Source of the DNA: Sulfuracidifex metallicus DSM 6482 = JCM 9184
Lineage (GTDB): Archaea; Thermoproteota; Thermoprotei_A; Sulfolobales; Sulfolobaceae
DNA length: 64,000 bases
Assembly (NCBI GenBank): GCA_032834875.1
Contig: CP135238.1
Coordinates: forward strand, 1,122,011 to 1,186,010
Direction of reading: 5' to 3'
Each line of letters starts with the position of its first letter. Position 1 is the stretch's first letter. The notes below the pieces were generated by a model that was not told where the DNA came from, did no database searches, and saw nothing but the letters and a program-made list of their open reading frames with translations. A program made the position numbers and the translations under genes. Of the stretch, positions 10,883 to 19,963 are shown piece by piece.

Positions 10883-11596
10883 ATGGTAAAGTTCTGTCCT
10901 AGATGCAATTACCCTAACGATGATAACAATCAATTTTGCATGAGGTGCGGATATCCATTTAAGTATACCTTCATAGATGATGAGAAGAGGCGCCTCCTTA
11001 AGGGTTTTAGATCGTTTAGCATCATAAATATAATTTCCCTTATTTATCTATCCGTAGTTTTAGGACTAGCATATCTTTTAAACGGAGGTAGCTTCTTCAA
11101 TAACTTCACTTCATTTTTAGGTTTCTTAGGAACTGGGATAATAGGATTAATAATTTTATTTTTATCTATATTCAAGCTAAAGGAAGCGTATGCTAAAGCT
11201 ATGCAAAAGGATCCAAAATATAGGCTGCCTTACTTCGGTACACTACTTCTCTTGTTATCTTTCGTTTTAGTTGCTGTCTACTCTGTAGTTTTCCTATCCA
11301 CGTCGGCGGTGGGCTTGTTAATTCCATCTACAAGTGTGCCATTCTTTACGTTATCCATAAGCGGAGTTTTCATATTAGGAGCTGTAATGTCTAACTTCCT
11401 TGGTGCTTTCAGAGCGTTTGAGGACTTCAGGGATAAGGTATTCCTAGTTTCCTCGTTTGGGTTCCTAGCCTCAGCTATACTTGCATGTATAACTCCCTTC
11501 GTTCCAATTCTCCTTATTCCACTTTGGCTATTGTATCTGGTTTCAGTCACGCTGTTATATGCAGCCAGCGACTATAATCTTTCTCTTTCAAAATAA
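10883..11596 (+). CDS. Zinc-ribbon membrane protein, paralogue of the preceding gene
   Basis: A 237-residue protein with an N-terminal zinc ribbon (CPRCN and CMRCG within the first 22 residues) and a membrane domain with about five to six helices. It starts at an ATG that puts the ribbon at the very N-terminus, as in the upstream paralogue. The gap is 75 bases and contains its own AT-rich promoter-like sequence, so the two may be transcribed separately. The linker after the ribbon carries a basic DDEKRRLLKG segment. It may be a membrane-associated regulator or assembly factor, but nothing in the sequence identifies a partner. Confidence 0.72.
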   Translation: MVKFCPRCNYPNDDNNQFCMRCGYPFKYTFIDDEKRRLLKGFRSFSIINIISLIYLSVVLGLAYLLNGGSFFNNFTSFLGFLGTGIIGLIILFLSIFKLKEAYAKAMQKDPKYRLPYFGTLLLLLSFVLVAVYSVVFLSTSAVGLLIPSTSVPFFTLSISGVFILGAVMSNFLGAFRAFEDFRDKVFLVSSFGFLASAILACITPFVPILLIPLWLLYLVSVTLLYAASDYNLSLSK

Positions 11597-11908
11597 AATA
11601 AGGATTGTAAATCTTGTTTTGCAAAGAAACTCAATCTATTTTTAATAATACACTCTAAAGGTTTAGTTCGAGATTCCATCATATAAGTTTCCGTACCTTA
11701 CGAAAGTTTAACTCTAACTAAAATAAAAAATATTTCTAATTTTTGTAAAGAAAAATTATTATTATAATTAGTAAGAATGTTATAATTATACTAATAAGAA
11801 TAAATATATTTATTAGTATTTTTTAATATTGAACTACAGACTAGAGGATAAACACTAAGGCATACGTTTCAGTGTTAAAAATAAAGTTTTGAAAAGGATC
11901 AGGAACTT
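11597..11908. other. AT-rich intergenic region, 312 bases
   Basis: Very AT-rich, with repeated TTATTA/TAATAA runs around 11750-11830. No open frame of interest, hairpin or RNA signature is seen. Its right end should hold the promoter of the HEAT-like gene. Confidence 0.5.
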
Positions 11909-12394
11909 ATGGATGTAGAGTATCTCTTGAAACGCGGAGATTATGAAAAACTACTTGAAGGTGATCCAAAGGCAGTTTTTAATTCTTTATTAGATTTCTT
12001 ATCGTCAAACGATAAGGAACTTAAGCATAGAGCGTGGGAGATTGTACAAGACATGATAGAAAAAGGACTCATTAAACATAAAGAGGAAGTTATTCCATTG
12101 CTCTGTTATCACGATGAGGGAACAAGATACAGAGTTTGGAATTTAGTTCCCAAGATGGTCACTTCGGGTTTGATTTCCATTGAAAACGTCATCGAGAAAT
12201 TGGACTGTTTATTTTCAATGTTGAAGTCCAATAATCAAGAAATAAGGGCTCTATCATGGTATTCTACATTGCCGCCATTGTTAAGTTTATTAGGCAAAGA
12301 CAGAGTTAAGCCACTCTTATCTTACTGTAGGTCCGTAAACGGAGAATGGAGAGACCTTGTGGAAGAGACATGTAGGGAAATTGAAGATAGATAA
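11909..12394 (+). CDS. HEAT-like helical repeat protein
   Basis: A 161-residue all-helical protein. Repeating helix pairs such as KELKHRAWEIVQDMIEKGLI, DEGTRYRVWNLVPKMVTSGLI and NQEIRALSWYSTLPPLLSLL, spaced about 35-40 residues apart, share the pattern charged-charged-RxW and look like HEAT/armadillo-type repeats. No catalytic motif is seen, so a scaffold or protein-binding role in the cytoplasm is likely. It is a single-gene unit with AT-rich DNA upstream. The exact family is unknown to me, and similar proteins in other Sulfolobales would be annotated hypothetical. Confidence 0.65.
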   Translation: MDVEYLLKRGDYEKLLEGDPKAVFNSLLDFLSSNDKELKHRAWEIVQDMIEKGLIKHKEEVIPLLCYHDEGTRYRVWNLVPKMVTSGLISIENVIEKLDCLFSMLKSNNQEIRALSWYSTLPPLLSLLGKDRVKPLLSYCRSVNGEWRDLVEETCREIEDR

Positions 12395-12486
12395 TGATTT
12401 TTACATGTTAGAATGAGAATTGACTTCTCTTTTTCCTATATGACATATAAAAATATCCTTTTAATGAACCATTACAAGGTATTCAA

Positions 12487-13797
12487 ATGAGATTTCCAGA
12501 CGATTTCAAGTTCGGTTGGTCGCAATCAGGTTTTCAATTTGAAATGGGAGGTAAAAGTCCTTTGGATTCCAAGTCGGATTGGTTCGCATGGGTTCATGAT
12601 AAAGAGAATATAATAGGAGGTCTTGTGAGCGGGGATCTTCCAGAGAAAGGTGTAGGTTATCTTTCCGATTATCATAAATATCATCTGAACGCTCAGGAAA
12701 TGAGTCTAAACACAGTAAGAATAGGCATAGAGTGGTCTAGGCTAAATCCAGAGAAGAGAAAGGTTGATGAAAAAGCGGTACAAACTTACAGAGAGATTCT
12801 AAAGGACTTGAAAAACTTGGGTTTCCACGTAATTTTGAATCTCTATCATTGGTCCATGCCACTTTGGGTTCACGATCCCATATCAGTCAGAAAGGGAGAG
12901 AACGGTGAAAAGGGTGGGTGGCTTAACGAGTCAACAGTGGACCATTTTAAGAAATTCGTTGATGATTCCGTCAGGTATTTCGACGATTTAGTGGATGAAT
13001 ATGTAATTGTAAACGAACCTAACGTGATCTGGAAAGCGGGCTTTGTTCTCGTTAAAATGGGCTTTCCTCCATCATATTTAAGCCTTGAGAAGGCTAATAT
13101 AGCCAGAAGGAACTTAATTTCTGCCACGAACGAAGCCTACAACACCATTAAATCGTTGACCAAAAAGAAGGTTGGAGTAGTATATGCAATGGCTGACATA
13201 CAATGCCAAGATAGGCTAGTTCAGGATAAAGCTAAGATGGACGAGGAATACTATTTCCTAGATAGTACTAAGTGGGACTGGCTAGGAGTGAATTATTACA
13301 CTAGAATAGTAGTAGAACCACTTGAAGATGGATTTTCAGTTAAGAGGGGATTAGGTATGTATGCCCAGGGCTTGCAATTGAGCCTTGAAGGAAGAGATGT
13401 ATCAGATAACGGCTGGGAGTTCTATCCCGAAGGACTTTATAATGTGTTAGTGGATGCGTGGAGAAGATATGGTAAAGAAATTTACGTCACTGAGAACGGT
13501 GTTGCGGACTCTCAGGATAGGCTCAGACCTAAGTACATAGTCTCTCATCTTTATTACGTGAAGAAGGCAATAGACGAGGGAGTTCCAGTTAAAGGCTATT
13601 TACATTGGTCTCTGGTTGATAACTACGAGTGGTCTTCTGGCTTCTCCGCTAGGTTTGGTCTTATGGGGATGAACTTTAAGACTAGAGAGACTTGGTGGAG
13701 GCCTTCAGCTTTTGTTTATAGAGAAATTGCGAAGACGAAGGTAATCGATGAGAAAATAAGAAGCTACGTATTTGGCAAAGACAGTAATAACGTATAA
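12487..13797 (+). CDS. Family GH1 beta-glycosidase (LacS-like, short form)
   Basis: Retaining beta-glycosidase, expected to hydrolyse beta-galactosides, beta-glucosides and related sugars in the cytoplasm. It aligns by eye along its length with Sulfolobus LacS (FKFGWSQSGFQFEMG near the N-terminus). The acid/base glutamate is E177 in NEPN and the nucleophile is E336 in VTENGVAD. Near the C-terminus GYLHWSLVDNYEWSSGFS forms the substrate pocket. It has 436 residues against about 489 for LacS. The missing length corresponds mainly to loop insertions after the WSR segment and before the GVNYYTR strand, so the catalytic core is complete. It is a single gene followed by a T-rich stretch. Confidence 0.92.
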   Translation: MRFPDDFKFGWSQSGFQFEMGGKSPLDSKSDWFAWVHDKENIIGGLVSGDLPEKGVGYLSDYHKYHLNAQEMSLNTVRIGIEWSRLNPEKRKVDEKAVQTYREILKDLKNLGFHVILNLYHWSMPLWVHDPISVRKGENGEKGGWLNESTVDHFKKFVDDSVRYFDDLVDEYVIVNEPNVIWKAGFVLVKMGFPPSYLSLEKANIARRNLISATNEAYNTIKSLTKKKVGVVYAMADIQCQDRLVQDKAKMDEEYYFLDSTKWDWLGVNYYTRIVVEPLEDGFSVKRGLGMYAQGLQLSLEGRDVSDNGWEFYPEGLYNVLVDAWRRYGKEIYVTENGVADSQDRLRPKYIVSHLYYVKKAIDEGVPVKGYLHWSLVDNYEWSSGFSARFGLMGMNFKTRETWWRPSAFVYREIAKTKVIDEKIRSYVFGKDSNNV

Positions 13798-13848
13798 AGA
13801 ATGTTTATTGCTTACAAGAAAGAAAAATAAAACAAATTATAATAACTA

Positions 13849-13870
13849 ATTTTTTATCTTTTTCTGTTTA
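13849..13870 (+). terminator. T-rich terminator after GH1 gene
   Basis: T-rich stretch with two runs of five to six T directly after the GH1 gene and just before the end of the convergent DUF1059 gene. It fits an archaeal T-tract terminator for the plus-strand transcript. Confidence 0.4.
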
Positions 13871-13873
13871 TAT

Positions 13874-14233
13874 TTACTCTGTCTTAATGTTAGCCTTTAT
13901 TTTGTCAACCAAGTCCTTGGGTGGGTTGTTAATGCCATGACTCATCTTAGCATGAAGTGCGATTTGTTGCATTAGTTCATCTTCATTTCCTGCATTCTTA
14001 ATTTCAAACCCACAGTTTTGACCTATACTTGCACAAGAGAACGAATACTTGCCACTTTTCTTAATGTTAGCCTTTATTTTGTCAACCAAGTCCTTGGGTG
14101 GGTTGTTAATGCCGTGGCTACTTTTAGCGTGGACTGTTATCTGCTGTAATAATTCCTCCTCAGAGGAAGCATTAACTATTTCAAACCCACAGTTTTGACC
14201 TATACTTGCACAAGAGAACGAATATTTTGCCAT
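13874..14233 (-). CDS. Tandem DUF1059 small metal-binding protein
   Basis: A 119-residue protein made of two nearly identical 59-residue DUF1059 units. Each carries YSFSCASIGQNCGFEI, with two cysteines six residues apart, and a downstream HAK(S/M)SHG with two histidines, giving a likely Cys2His2-type metal site. DUF1059 proteins are predicted small metal-binding proteins of unknown role. The two units are also almost identical at DNA level, so the duplication is recent or kept alike by conversion. A TATA-like box (CTTAATATA on the minus strand, about 14253-14262) lies about 25 bases upstream of the ATG. Divergent from a single-unit paralogue. Confidence 0.85.
   Translation of the reverse strand: MAKYSFSCASIGQNCGFEIVNASSEEELLQQITVHAKSSHGINNPPKDLVDKIKANIKKSGKYSFSCASIGQNCGFEIKNAGNEDELMQQIALHAKMSHGINNPPKDLVDKIKANIKTE
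13883..14231 (-). repeat. Intragenic tandem duplication, 177-base unit
   Basis: The segment beginning at 13883 recurs 177 bases later at 14060 with long stretches of identity (about 50 bases at each unit's 3' end and again at its 5' end). 177 bases equals 59 codons, so the frame is preserved and the protein gains a second DUF1059 unit. Differences cluster in the middle of the unit, around the helix between the cysteines and histidines. Confidence 0.85.
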
Positions 14234-14318
14234 ATGATTGAATGTTCACTTGTTATATTAAGACTTCGTTAGAACTTTCCTAACGCACATTTAAGTTACA
14301 GTTTAATTAAATGAGGAT
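14234..14318. promoter_or_regulatory. Shared divergent promoter region of two DUF1059 genes
   Basis: Between the divergent genes, CGTTAG at 14267-14272 is inverted as CTAACG at 14280-14285. It lies upstream of both TATA-like boxes (about 14253-14262 for the minus gene, ATTTAAG at about 14289-14295 for the plus gene). The symmetrical position suggests one regulator controlling both genes. Confidence 0.45.
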
Positions 14319-14519
14319 ATGCAACTCTTCGGAAAGAAAAAGAAGTATTATTTCTCATGTTCAAGTGTAGGTATGTCTTGTGGTTTCGAAGTTAAAGGGG
14401 CTTCAAGCGAAGCCGAGCTTATGGATATCTTAAAGATTCATGCAGCTAAGGCTCACGGTATGACTACAATACCAGATTCTACTGTAGATGCAATAAAGAA
14501 GAACATAGAGAAGAAGTAA
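14319..14519 (+). CDS. Single-unit DUF1059 small metal-binding protein
   Basis: A 66-residue protein with one DUF1059 unit: YYFSCSSVGMSCGFEV provides two cysteines and IHAAKAHG two histidines. A basic N-terminal extension (MQLFGKKKK) is absent from the divergent paralogue. A TATA-like box about 25 bases upstream agrees with a leaderless start at this ATG. A T tract follows the stop at about 14528-14535. Metal binding is inferred from the residues; the role is unknown. Confidence 0.82.
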   Translation: MQLFGKKKKYYFSCSSVGMSCGFEVKGASSEAELMDILKIHAAKAHGMTTIPDSTVDAIKKNIEKK

Positions 14520-14704
14520 CAAAAAATGTTTTTTTATATATATAATAATTCATTAAAATAAGTGTTATTAAAGTTCTTGTTATAAAAATAAAGTGTATTT
14601 TCTGATAATTTTATACCAAAAATCCTTATTTACTATATTTGCCTCTGATCGTTCTTTCTTTGATCTCTACCTTTTAAAAAGGGTGTTGCCTATATTATCT
14701 ATAA

Positions 14705-15049
14705 ATGGAAGTAAGCGATTTTCTTAGAAGAATATCAATTAGTAGGGATAACGTTTACTCTACCTTTTTTGGACTAGCGCTAAATAGAGCTAGGTTAACA
14801 TATATAGAGACCAACTGGAGGGAGTTGGTTAGATCTCTGGAAATAAAGGGAGGGACTGTTCCGGTAAATCTAGAGCTTGATTTCAACACTCCCCTAGGAA
14901 GGGTCAAGGGTATCTATACTTCTTATATTTCCATAAGGGAGGGATTTCCCCCAGAGGAAGGTCTCTTGGAAGTCATGGAAAGAGCTAAACGCCTGATAAG
15001 CATGGATGAGAGCTTCCTAAAGAACTTGGGCTTCAAGGACTACATCTAA
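14705..15049 (+). CDS. Conserved-looking hypothetical protein
   Basis: A 114-residue soluble protein that I do not recognise. It begins with a predicted helix (residues 1-25), has a middle part of beta strands with VNLELDFNTPLGRVKG, and ends with helices containing PPEEGLLEVMERAKRL. No cysteine pairs, membrane segments or catalytic motif are visible. A TATA-like CTTTTAAAAAG box lies about 25-30 bases before the ATG, which supports real expression. It precedes the rubrerythrin gene by 81 bases, and that gene has its own promoter-like TTTATATATT, so the two are probably separate units. Confidence 0.6.
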   Translation: MEVSDFLRRISISRDNVYSTFFGLALNRARLTYIETNWRELVRSLEIKGGTVPVNLELDFNTPLGRVKGIYTSYISIREGFPPEEGLLEVMERAKRLISMDESFLKNLGFKDYI

Positions 15050-15130
15050 AGTATAGTAACTATCAGTTAAGAATAGCTTTATTCTAGAAATGTTTATATA
15101 TTAAGCTGCCTAATTATCTTAAGGATAAAA

Positions 15131-15562
15131 ATGAAGAGTTTGAAAGGTTCACAAACTGAGAAGAACTTCAAAGAAGGATTCATAGGAGAATCAATGGCTA
15201 ACAGGAGATACCTCTACTTCGCCAAGAGGGCAGATGAAGAAGGTTATCCAGAAGTGGCTGGACTATTGAGAAGCATATCAGAAGGTGAGACAGCTCACGC
15301 CTTTGGCCATTTGGACTTCATAAGACAAGGTGATTCAGTTGACCCAGCCACTGGGAAACCAATAAAGACAATAGAGGAAATGTTGGAATCTGCAGTGGCA
15401 GGAGAAACCTACGAGTTCACCCAGATGTATCCGGGTTTCGCCAAGACAGCCAGAGAGGAAGGATTCGACGAGGCTGCAGAATGGTTTGAGACTTTAGCAA
15501 GAGCCGAGAAGAGCCACGCTGAAAAGTTCACCAATATCCTCAAGCAAGTTAGAGGAGAGTAA
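15131..15562 (+). CDS. Rubrerythrin without rubredoxin domain (sulerythrin type)
   Basis: Diiron four-helix protein of 143 residues, like Sulfolobus sulerythrin, that reduces hydrogen peroxide in the cytoplasm. Metal-ligand motifs are visible as GESMANRRY (E near 20), [10 protein letters not shown] (E and H near 53-56), AGETYEF (near 94) and [11 protein letters not shown] (E and H near 127-130). The C-terminal rubredoxin domain of classical rubrerythrin is absent, so electrons must come from another protein. The Fe-S protein encoded 3 bases downstream is the obvious candidate. First gene of a three-gene operon. Confidence 0.92.
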   Translation: MKSLKGSQTEKNFKEGFIGESMANRRYLYFAKRADEEGYPEVAGLLRSISEGETAHAFGHLDFIRQGDSVDPATGKPIKTIEEMLESAVAGETYEFTQMYPGFAKTAREEGFDEAAEWFETLARAEKSHAEKFTNILKQVRGE

Positions 15563-15565
15563 CCC

Positions 15566-16747
15566 TTGTATTCTCTAAATAAAGACAATCCAAATTTTTT
15601 TGATAAAAGTAGATTGCAATCTGAGTTCATCAGACAATCATCAGTTTGTCATGGGTGCAGGAGATGCTTCAATTATTGTCCTGCATTCCCTACGTTATTC
15701 AAACTAACAGATTCCAAAGGAGTTAAGGCATTAACGTTAAATGACCTTTACGATGTAGCTTCAGAGTGTTTCCACTGTAACATGTGCTACGTTAACTGTC
15801 CGTTTACGCCTCCAAACGAGCTCAACATGGACTTTCCTCACCTTTTAGAGTGGGGATGGCTCCTACTGAGAAGGGAGAAGGGAATACCTTTGAAGGAAAG
15901 GCTTTACGAAATGCTCGACATGGTAAACTTAGCTAGACCAATAGCTCCAGCAATGGTAAACTTCTTGGAGAGTCCAGACGCACCCAAGTTGAAGGTAGCT
16001 CCAAAGAGCTTCAAGTCAACATTCAAGAGGGTAAAAGTAGACAATCCGGTTGGTAAAGTAGTATTATTTCCAACATGTTTGGTTGACAACTTCTTCGTGG
16101 AGTTAGGAAATGACCTAGTAGACGTATATTCCAGGCTTGGAATACAAGTGGAGCTAGGAGATTTTGTATGCTGTGGAGCGCCGATGCTAGATGCTGGAGA
16201 TGCGGATTCCCTGAAGAGGAATGCGGAGAAGAATTATTCCAAAATTCTAAAGTATATTAACGAAGGATACGACGTAGTGTCACCGATACCAACTTGCACT
16301 TTAATGCTAACTAAGGAATATCAATACGTCCTTGATAAGGAGCCAGTGAAAGTATATGACGCTATGGAATACCTTATGAAGCTCAAAAAGGAAGGCAAAA
16401 TAAAAATGGACTACAAGATTCCTTTAAGTGCGTTCTATCACGCTCCTTGCCACTTAAAATATCTTGGAGTTGGATACCCTGGAGTTCAGACTATGAGGGG
16501 ACTAAAAATTAAGGTAGAACTTGCGGACAAGGGCTGTTCCGGCATAGATGGAGGATGGGGATTAAGGAACTATGACAAGGCAAAGGTTGTTGGCTCCAAG
16601 ATGATGGAAGCCTTCTCGGAGAACAAGGCTGATGTATTCGTCACGGAGTGTCCATTAGCCGGAATGCAAATCGAAAAAGCTTCAGGTAGAAAACCACTGC
16701 ATCCAATACAACTCCTTAAGAAGGCGATGGAAAATGATCAAAAGTGA
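15566..16747 (+). CDS. GlpC/HdrD-like Fe-S protein with CCG domains
   Basis: A 393-residue redox protein. Two ferredoxin-type 4Fe-4S motifs occur near the N-terminus: [14 protein letters not shown] (about residues 28-41) and [13 protein letters not shown] (about 70-82). A cysteine-rich CCG domain follows ([11 protein letters not shown] near 199). The second CCG-like domain is degenerate, reading [10 protein letters not shown] then CSGIDGG instead of CCG. This is the architecture of GlpC and heterodisulfide-reductase-like electron carriers. A TTG start 3 bases after the rubrerythrin stop is the only close start and implies coupled translation. It probably passes electrons to rubrerythrin; the donor is unknown. 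Confidence 0.85.
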   Translation: MYSLNKDNPNFFDKSRLQSEFIRQSSVCHGCRRCFNYCPAFPTLFKLTDSKGVKALTLNDLYDVASECFHCNMCYVNCPFTPPNELNMDFPHLLEWGWLLLRREKGIPLKERLYEMLDMVNLARPIAPAMVNFLESPDAPKLKVAPKSFKSTFKRVKVDNPVGKVVLFPTCLVDNFFVELGNDLVDVYSRLGIQVELGDFVCCGAPMLDAGDADSLKRNAEKNYSKILKYINEGYDVVSPIPTCTLMLTKEYQYVLDKEPVKVYDAMEYLMKLKKEGKIKMDYKIPLSAFYHAPCHLKYLGVGYPGVQTMRGLKIKVELADKGCSGIDGGWGLRNYDKAKVVGSKMMEAFSENKADVFVTECPLAGMQIEKASGRKPLHPIQLLKKAMENDQK

Positions 16748-17291
16748 AGAAGTTTTACCTTGGAACGAATATGAGAAAATAAGGAAAGATAGAATAGCGA
16801 AGATAGTTGAATTGAAAAAGGAAAGACGTATAGAGTTGGGAGATAGAATGTCAATTCTTTTTGAAAACAAGGATACAGTACTGCACCAAATTCAGGAAAT
16901 GGTATATCTAGATAGGCTCAGCAGTGAGAAGGACAGAGAGCACGAGATAGAGGTATACAAAAACTGGTTACCTTGTGGAGGCAAGGTTAAAGCTACCCTT
17001 TACATTTATGCTAAGGATAATTCTGACTTGTTAGAAGTTTTCAGAACGCTACCTAAGATATACGATTCAATTTTCCTAAAGGTAGGTAGTAAACTAATTC
17101 AAGGAGAACCAGAAAACGGGTACGATCAAGGAGAAGCTTTCAGCACACTTCAACCGTTAACCTTTGACCTTGCAGGTGAAAGATCATTTGATATGGAGAT
17201 CAATGTTGTACACGAAAATTACAAGTTTAAGATGAAGATACCCGAGAGCCTAGCAAGGAAGATAATAGAGGAAGCCTACGAAGAATGCTAG
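16734..17291 (+). CDS. DUF3501 family protein
   Basis: A 185-residue protein recognised as DUF3501, a family found next to rubrerythrin and GlpC-like Fe-S proteins in several lineages. An N-terminal helix with KIRKDRIAKIVELKKERRI is followed by GDRMSILFENKDTVLHQIQEM and a beta-rich second half. No cysteine motif or membrane segment is seen. It overlaps the Fe-S gene by 14 bases, so the three genes are translationally coupled and probably form one peroxide-defence or redox module. Its biochemical role is not known. Confidence 0.8.
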   Translation: MIKSEEVLPWNEYEKIRKDRIAKIVELKKERRIELGDRMSILFENKDTVLHQIQEMVYLDRLSSEKDREHEIEVYKNWLPCGGKVKATLYIYAKDNSDLLEVFRTLPKIYDSIFLKVGSKLIQGEPENGYDQGEAFSTLQPLTFDLAGERSFDMEINVVHENYKFKMKIPESLARKIIEEAYEEC

Positions 17292-17710
17292 AGGAGTGAA
17301 TGAGGCTTTCTAGTCTTTACATCAAATTATAACGAAAAAAATGTATATGAGATACCTTTTCGTAAAAAGAGAAGGAGGATAATCTTTTTTCTTTTTTTTT
17401 AGTTCTAAACTTAGTAATATTTAAAACTCGATTCCCCTTGTTTTTAAGCATCATTCAGCATGTTAAAGAAAACATAGCTTCCTTCTTAATTCCCTGCTAA
17501 CTGTTTTTATCATTTACTATCAATTAATTTTTAATTTTTAAACAAAAATTCTTCTTATTACACTCTATTGCTTTAAACATTCTACTTGTTATTCTGTGCC
17601 ATGATGAAGTGGCATCTATTATGCCTTGTTTTTAACAAGACGTATCGTTCCGCTTTTATATTAAAAAGATATATCGAAAACCTTTTTTATAAGGGAGATG
17701 GAATTCCTTT
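17292..17710. other. Intergenic region of 419 bases with T-tract terminator and MFS promoter
   Basis: A long T tract at 17384-17400 is a good terminator for the rubrerythrin operon. A TATA-like TTTTTTATAAG at about 17681-17691 lies about 25 bases before the MFS start at 17711. Between them the DNA is AT-rich, with a short inverted pair TGCCA/TGGCA near 17598-17615 and no convincing gene. Confidence 0.5.
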
Positions 17711-19159
17711 ATGGATCTAAGAACAAGGACCCTAATACTATTGTCTGCTATGCTGCTTATTGTAAATTATGTAGAGACGATGGTGGTGCCTGCTCTTCCT
17801 ACAATCGAGAAGGATTTTTCCATATCTACAACCCTGGCAGGCTGGGTAACTTCTGCATATATGATCGTTGCAGCTGCTGCTTCTCCTCTAATGGGCAAGC
17901 TAGCTGATACTTATGGTAAGAAGAAAATTTACACTTTGGCTGTTGGCTTTTACATTCTAGCTGTAGCAATTGCAGGATTTTCTCCTAACATATGGGTTCT
18001 CTTAATCGCTAGAGGAATACAAGGAATAGGCTTTTCAATGTTCCCCATTGCTATAGCTTACATTACTGATTTATACCCTAGGGAAAGGGTAGCATTTGCT
18101 CAATCCCTCTTAAGTGCAATGATAGGGATAGGTCCAGCTTTAGGATTGCTCATAGGTTCATATGTAGTGGAGGACTTAGGATGGCCTTATGCATTTCACA
18201 CTGCAGCCATTCTATCAGCTATACTTTTCGTTCTCTCGCTCGTTTACCTGCCTCATACTGGAGTAAGAAAACAGGAGAAGGTAGATTACATTGGTGCTTC
18301 ATTAATAGGTTCAGGAACCGTCATGACTCTGGTCTACGTTACTGAGGGACCAACCTTGGGATGGTTATCGGCTGAGAATTTTATGTTCTTGGGAATAGGA
18401 GCCTTACTATACATAGCATTCGTTCTATTTGAGAGAAAGGTTAAGGAACCTCTATTACGATTGGATTTATTTAAGATCAGGAACTTCGCTGTAGCTAACT
18501 TGATAGGTCTAGTATCTGGAATAGGGATGTTCATGGTGTTCATCTTCTTGGTCTATTACGCTCAGATACCTTCTCCTTACGGGCTAGGGCTCAGTATAAT
18601 ACAGTCTGGTCTTTTGATGTCTCCAGTTGCATTAGGAATGATAATATTCGGTCCTCTATTTGGTAAGTTAATGCCTAAGGTGGGACCAAAACCAGTGATT
18701 ATAGCTGGTTCGCTTCTGTCCATCTTGTCTTACTTCATGCTATTATCCTTTAGATCTACTCCAGTTGATGTCCTTATAGACGGCTTCATTTCTTCCGTGG
18801 GACTTGTTGCTGTGATACTTCCTCTAGTAAACATAGTTGCACTTTCACTTCCAGACGGATATAGAACTACTGGATTAGGAATGAACACATTACTAAGAAC
18901 CTTAGGAGGATCAGTAGGTCCAGTTGTAGCTACAGCAATGATGGAGACTTACGAGGACCCTATAGTGATGATAATGAACGGACAACCGCTCGTTTTAGGC
19001 TTTGTACCCTCATCCCTAGCTTTTAATTATATTTCGCTCTTTGGCGTAGGTATTATGGTAACAACATTAATTATATCTCTGTTCCTTAAGAATTATACTT
19101 TCACAGCTAGGAAGGAAAAAACTAAGCAAACACAGGAAATTACTGAGAATGTTGCATAA
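17711..19159 (+). CDS. MFS drug-type transporter, 14-helix DHA2 (EmrB/QacA-like)
   Basis: A 482-residue membrane protein with about 14 hydrophobic helices. The DHA2 signature is seen in the first helix region ([19 protein letters not shown] near residues 18-36), then motif [14 protein letters not shown] near 60-72 and an antiporter-type motif [13 protein letters not shown] near 139-151. This branch exports drugs and other amphipathic compounds in exchange for protons. The ATG at 17711 is placed 25 bases after a strong TATA box, and the N-terminus is short, as expected. No regulator gene is adjacent. Substrate unknown. Confidence 0.87.
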   Translation: MDLRTRTLILLSAMLLIVNYVETMVVPALPTIEKDFSISTTLAGWVTSAYMIVAAAASPLMGKLADTYGKKKIYTLAVGFYILAVAIAGFSPNIWVLLIARGIQGIGFSMFPIAIAYITDLYPRERVAFAQSLLSAMIGIGPALGLLIGSYVVEDLGWPYAFHTAAILSAILFVLSLVYLPHTGVRKQEKVDYIGASLIGSGTVMTLVYVTEGPTLGWLSAENFMFLGIGALLYIAFVLFERKVKEPLLRLDLFKIRNFAVANLIGLVSGIGMFMVFIFLVYYAQIPSPYGLGLSIIQSGLLMSPVALGMIIFGPLFGKLMPKVGPKPVIIAGSLLSILSYFMLLSFRSTPVDVLIDGFISSVGLVAVILPLVNIVALSLPDGYRTTGLGMNTLLRTLGGSVGPVVATAMMETYEDPIVMIMNGQPLVLGFVPSSLAFNYISLFGVGIMVTTLIISLFLKNYTFTARKEKTKQTQEITENVA

Positions 19160-19352
19160 AACTTATCATATTGATTTTACTAAAAGAAATAAGGAAGTAT
19201 TTTTAATAAATATTTTGAATATAATAATATAGTATATATTCACGTATTAATTATGCAAATATGTGCTATATATATACTACAAAATATACCTCTTAAAAAA
19301 TGCTGAAAGCATAATCGAGGAATAGAGGAGTCAGCTACCTATTCTTTTCACT

Positions 19353-19736
19353 TTAAAGTTTACTTATTTTCTTGTAAAACTCATCTTCTATGACTATTAC
19401 CCTTTCATGGATTCCTTCGGCTATTTTTCTCTCCTTCCAGTAGACTGTCACAATAAATTTTATTTTTCTCTCTTTTATATCATCTATAATTGAAACTACT
19501 TTCACTTTCTCTCCTAACGGTACTGGAGCTAGGTGAAATACTTCTATATGAAAGCCTACAGTTGTCTTACCATTTTCCATGAATTTCTGGGCTAATTCAA
19601 AGGAAGTGTTTTCGATGAATGCAACAACTGAAGGTGTAGATAATACGTTGACTGCTCCGCTGGCTACTTTAGCTGCAGAATGCTGATTTTCCACGACGAA
19701 TTCTTTTTCCAATGAAAGACCTTTCTCCATGTTCAT
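19353..19736 (-). CDS. Hotdog-fold thioesterase, fluoroacetyl-CoA thioesterase-like
   Basis: Single hotdog domain resembling the FlK-type/thioesterase family: SAAKVASGAVNVLSTPSVVAF near the N-terminus, FHLAPVPLGEKVKVVS in the middle and GIHERVIV near the C-terminus. The E in the ENTSFE helix and the conserved H in HLAP match residues used in this family. It probably cleaves an acyl-CoA in the cytoplasm, perhaps to clear dead-end CoA esters. The frame extends to a TTG at 19754, but two ATG codons (19736, 19730) suit a TATA-like box near 19765-19775 better. The gene lies beside the CoA carboxylase genes, which may be a functional hint. Confidence 0.78.
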   Translation of the reverse strand: MNMEKGLSLEKEFVVENQHSAAKVASGAVNVLSTPSVVAFIENTSFELAQKFMENGKTTVGFHIEVFHLAPVPLGEKVKVVSIIDDIKERKIKFIVTVYWKERKIAEGIHERVIVIEDEFYKKISKL

Positions 19737-19963
19737 AAGAGTTAAATGAGACAAATAGTATGTAAATTTTTATCAGCTTTAGACTATCTGTTCTGACGTT
19801 ACTTCTCGTGGATCTTTAACTGGATCAACGAGAGCATTAAGAAAAATACATGAGAAGAGATTGGATAGTAGAAATAGTAATAAAATAAATAATATAAAAA
19901 ATATATAAATATAATATCTATAGCAAAAAATCAATCTATTATAGAAACAATCGTTTTCAGAAT

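Noticed and set aside
17595-17650. Possible C/D box RNA (ATGATGA near 17600)
   Set aside because: No D box (CTGA) or internal C'/D' boxes at suitable distance.
17601-17719. 39-codon frame beginning MMKWHLLC upstream of the MFS gene
   Set aside because: It runs through the TATA box and into the start of the MFS gene, with no conserved-looking composition, so it is probably chance.
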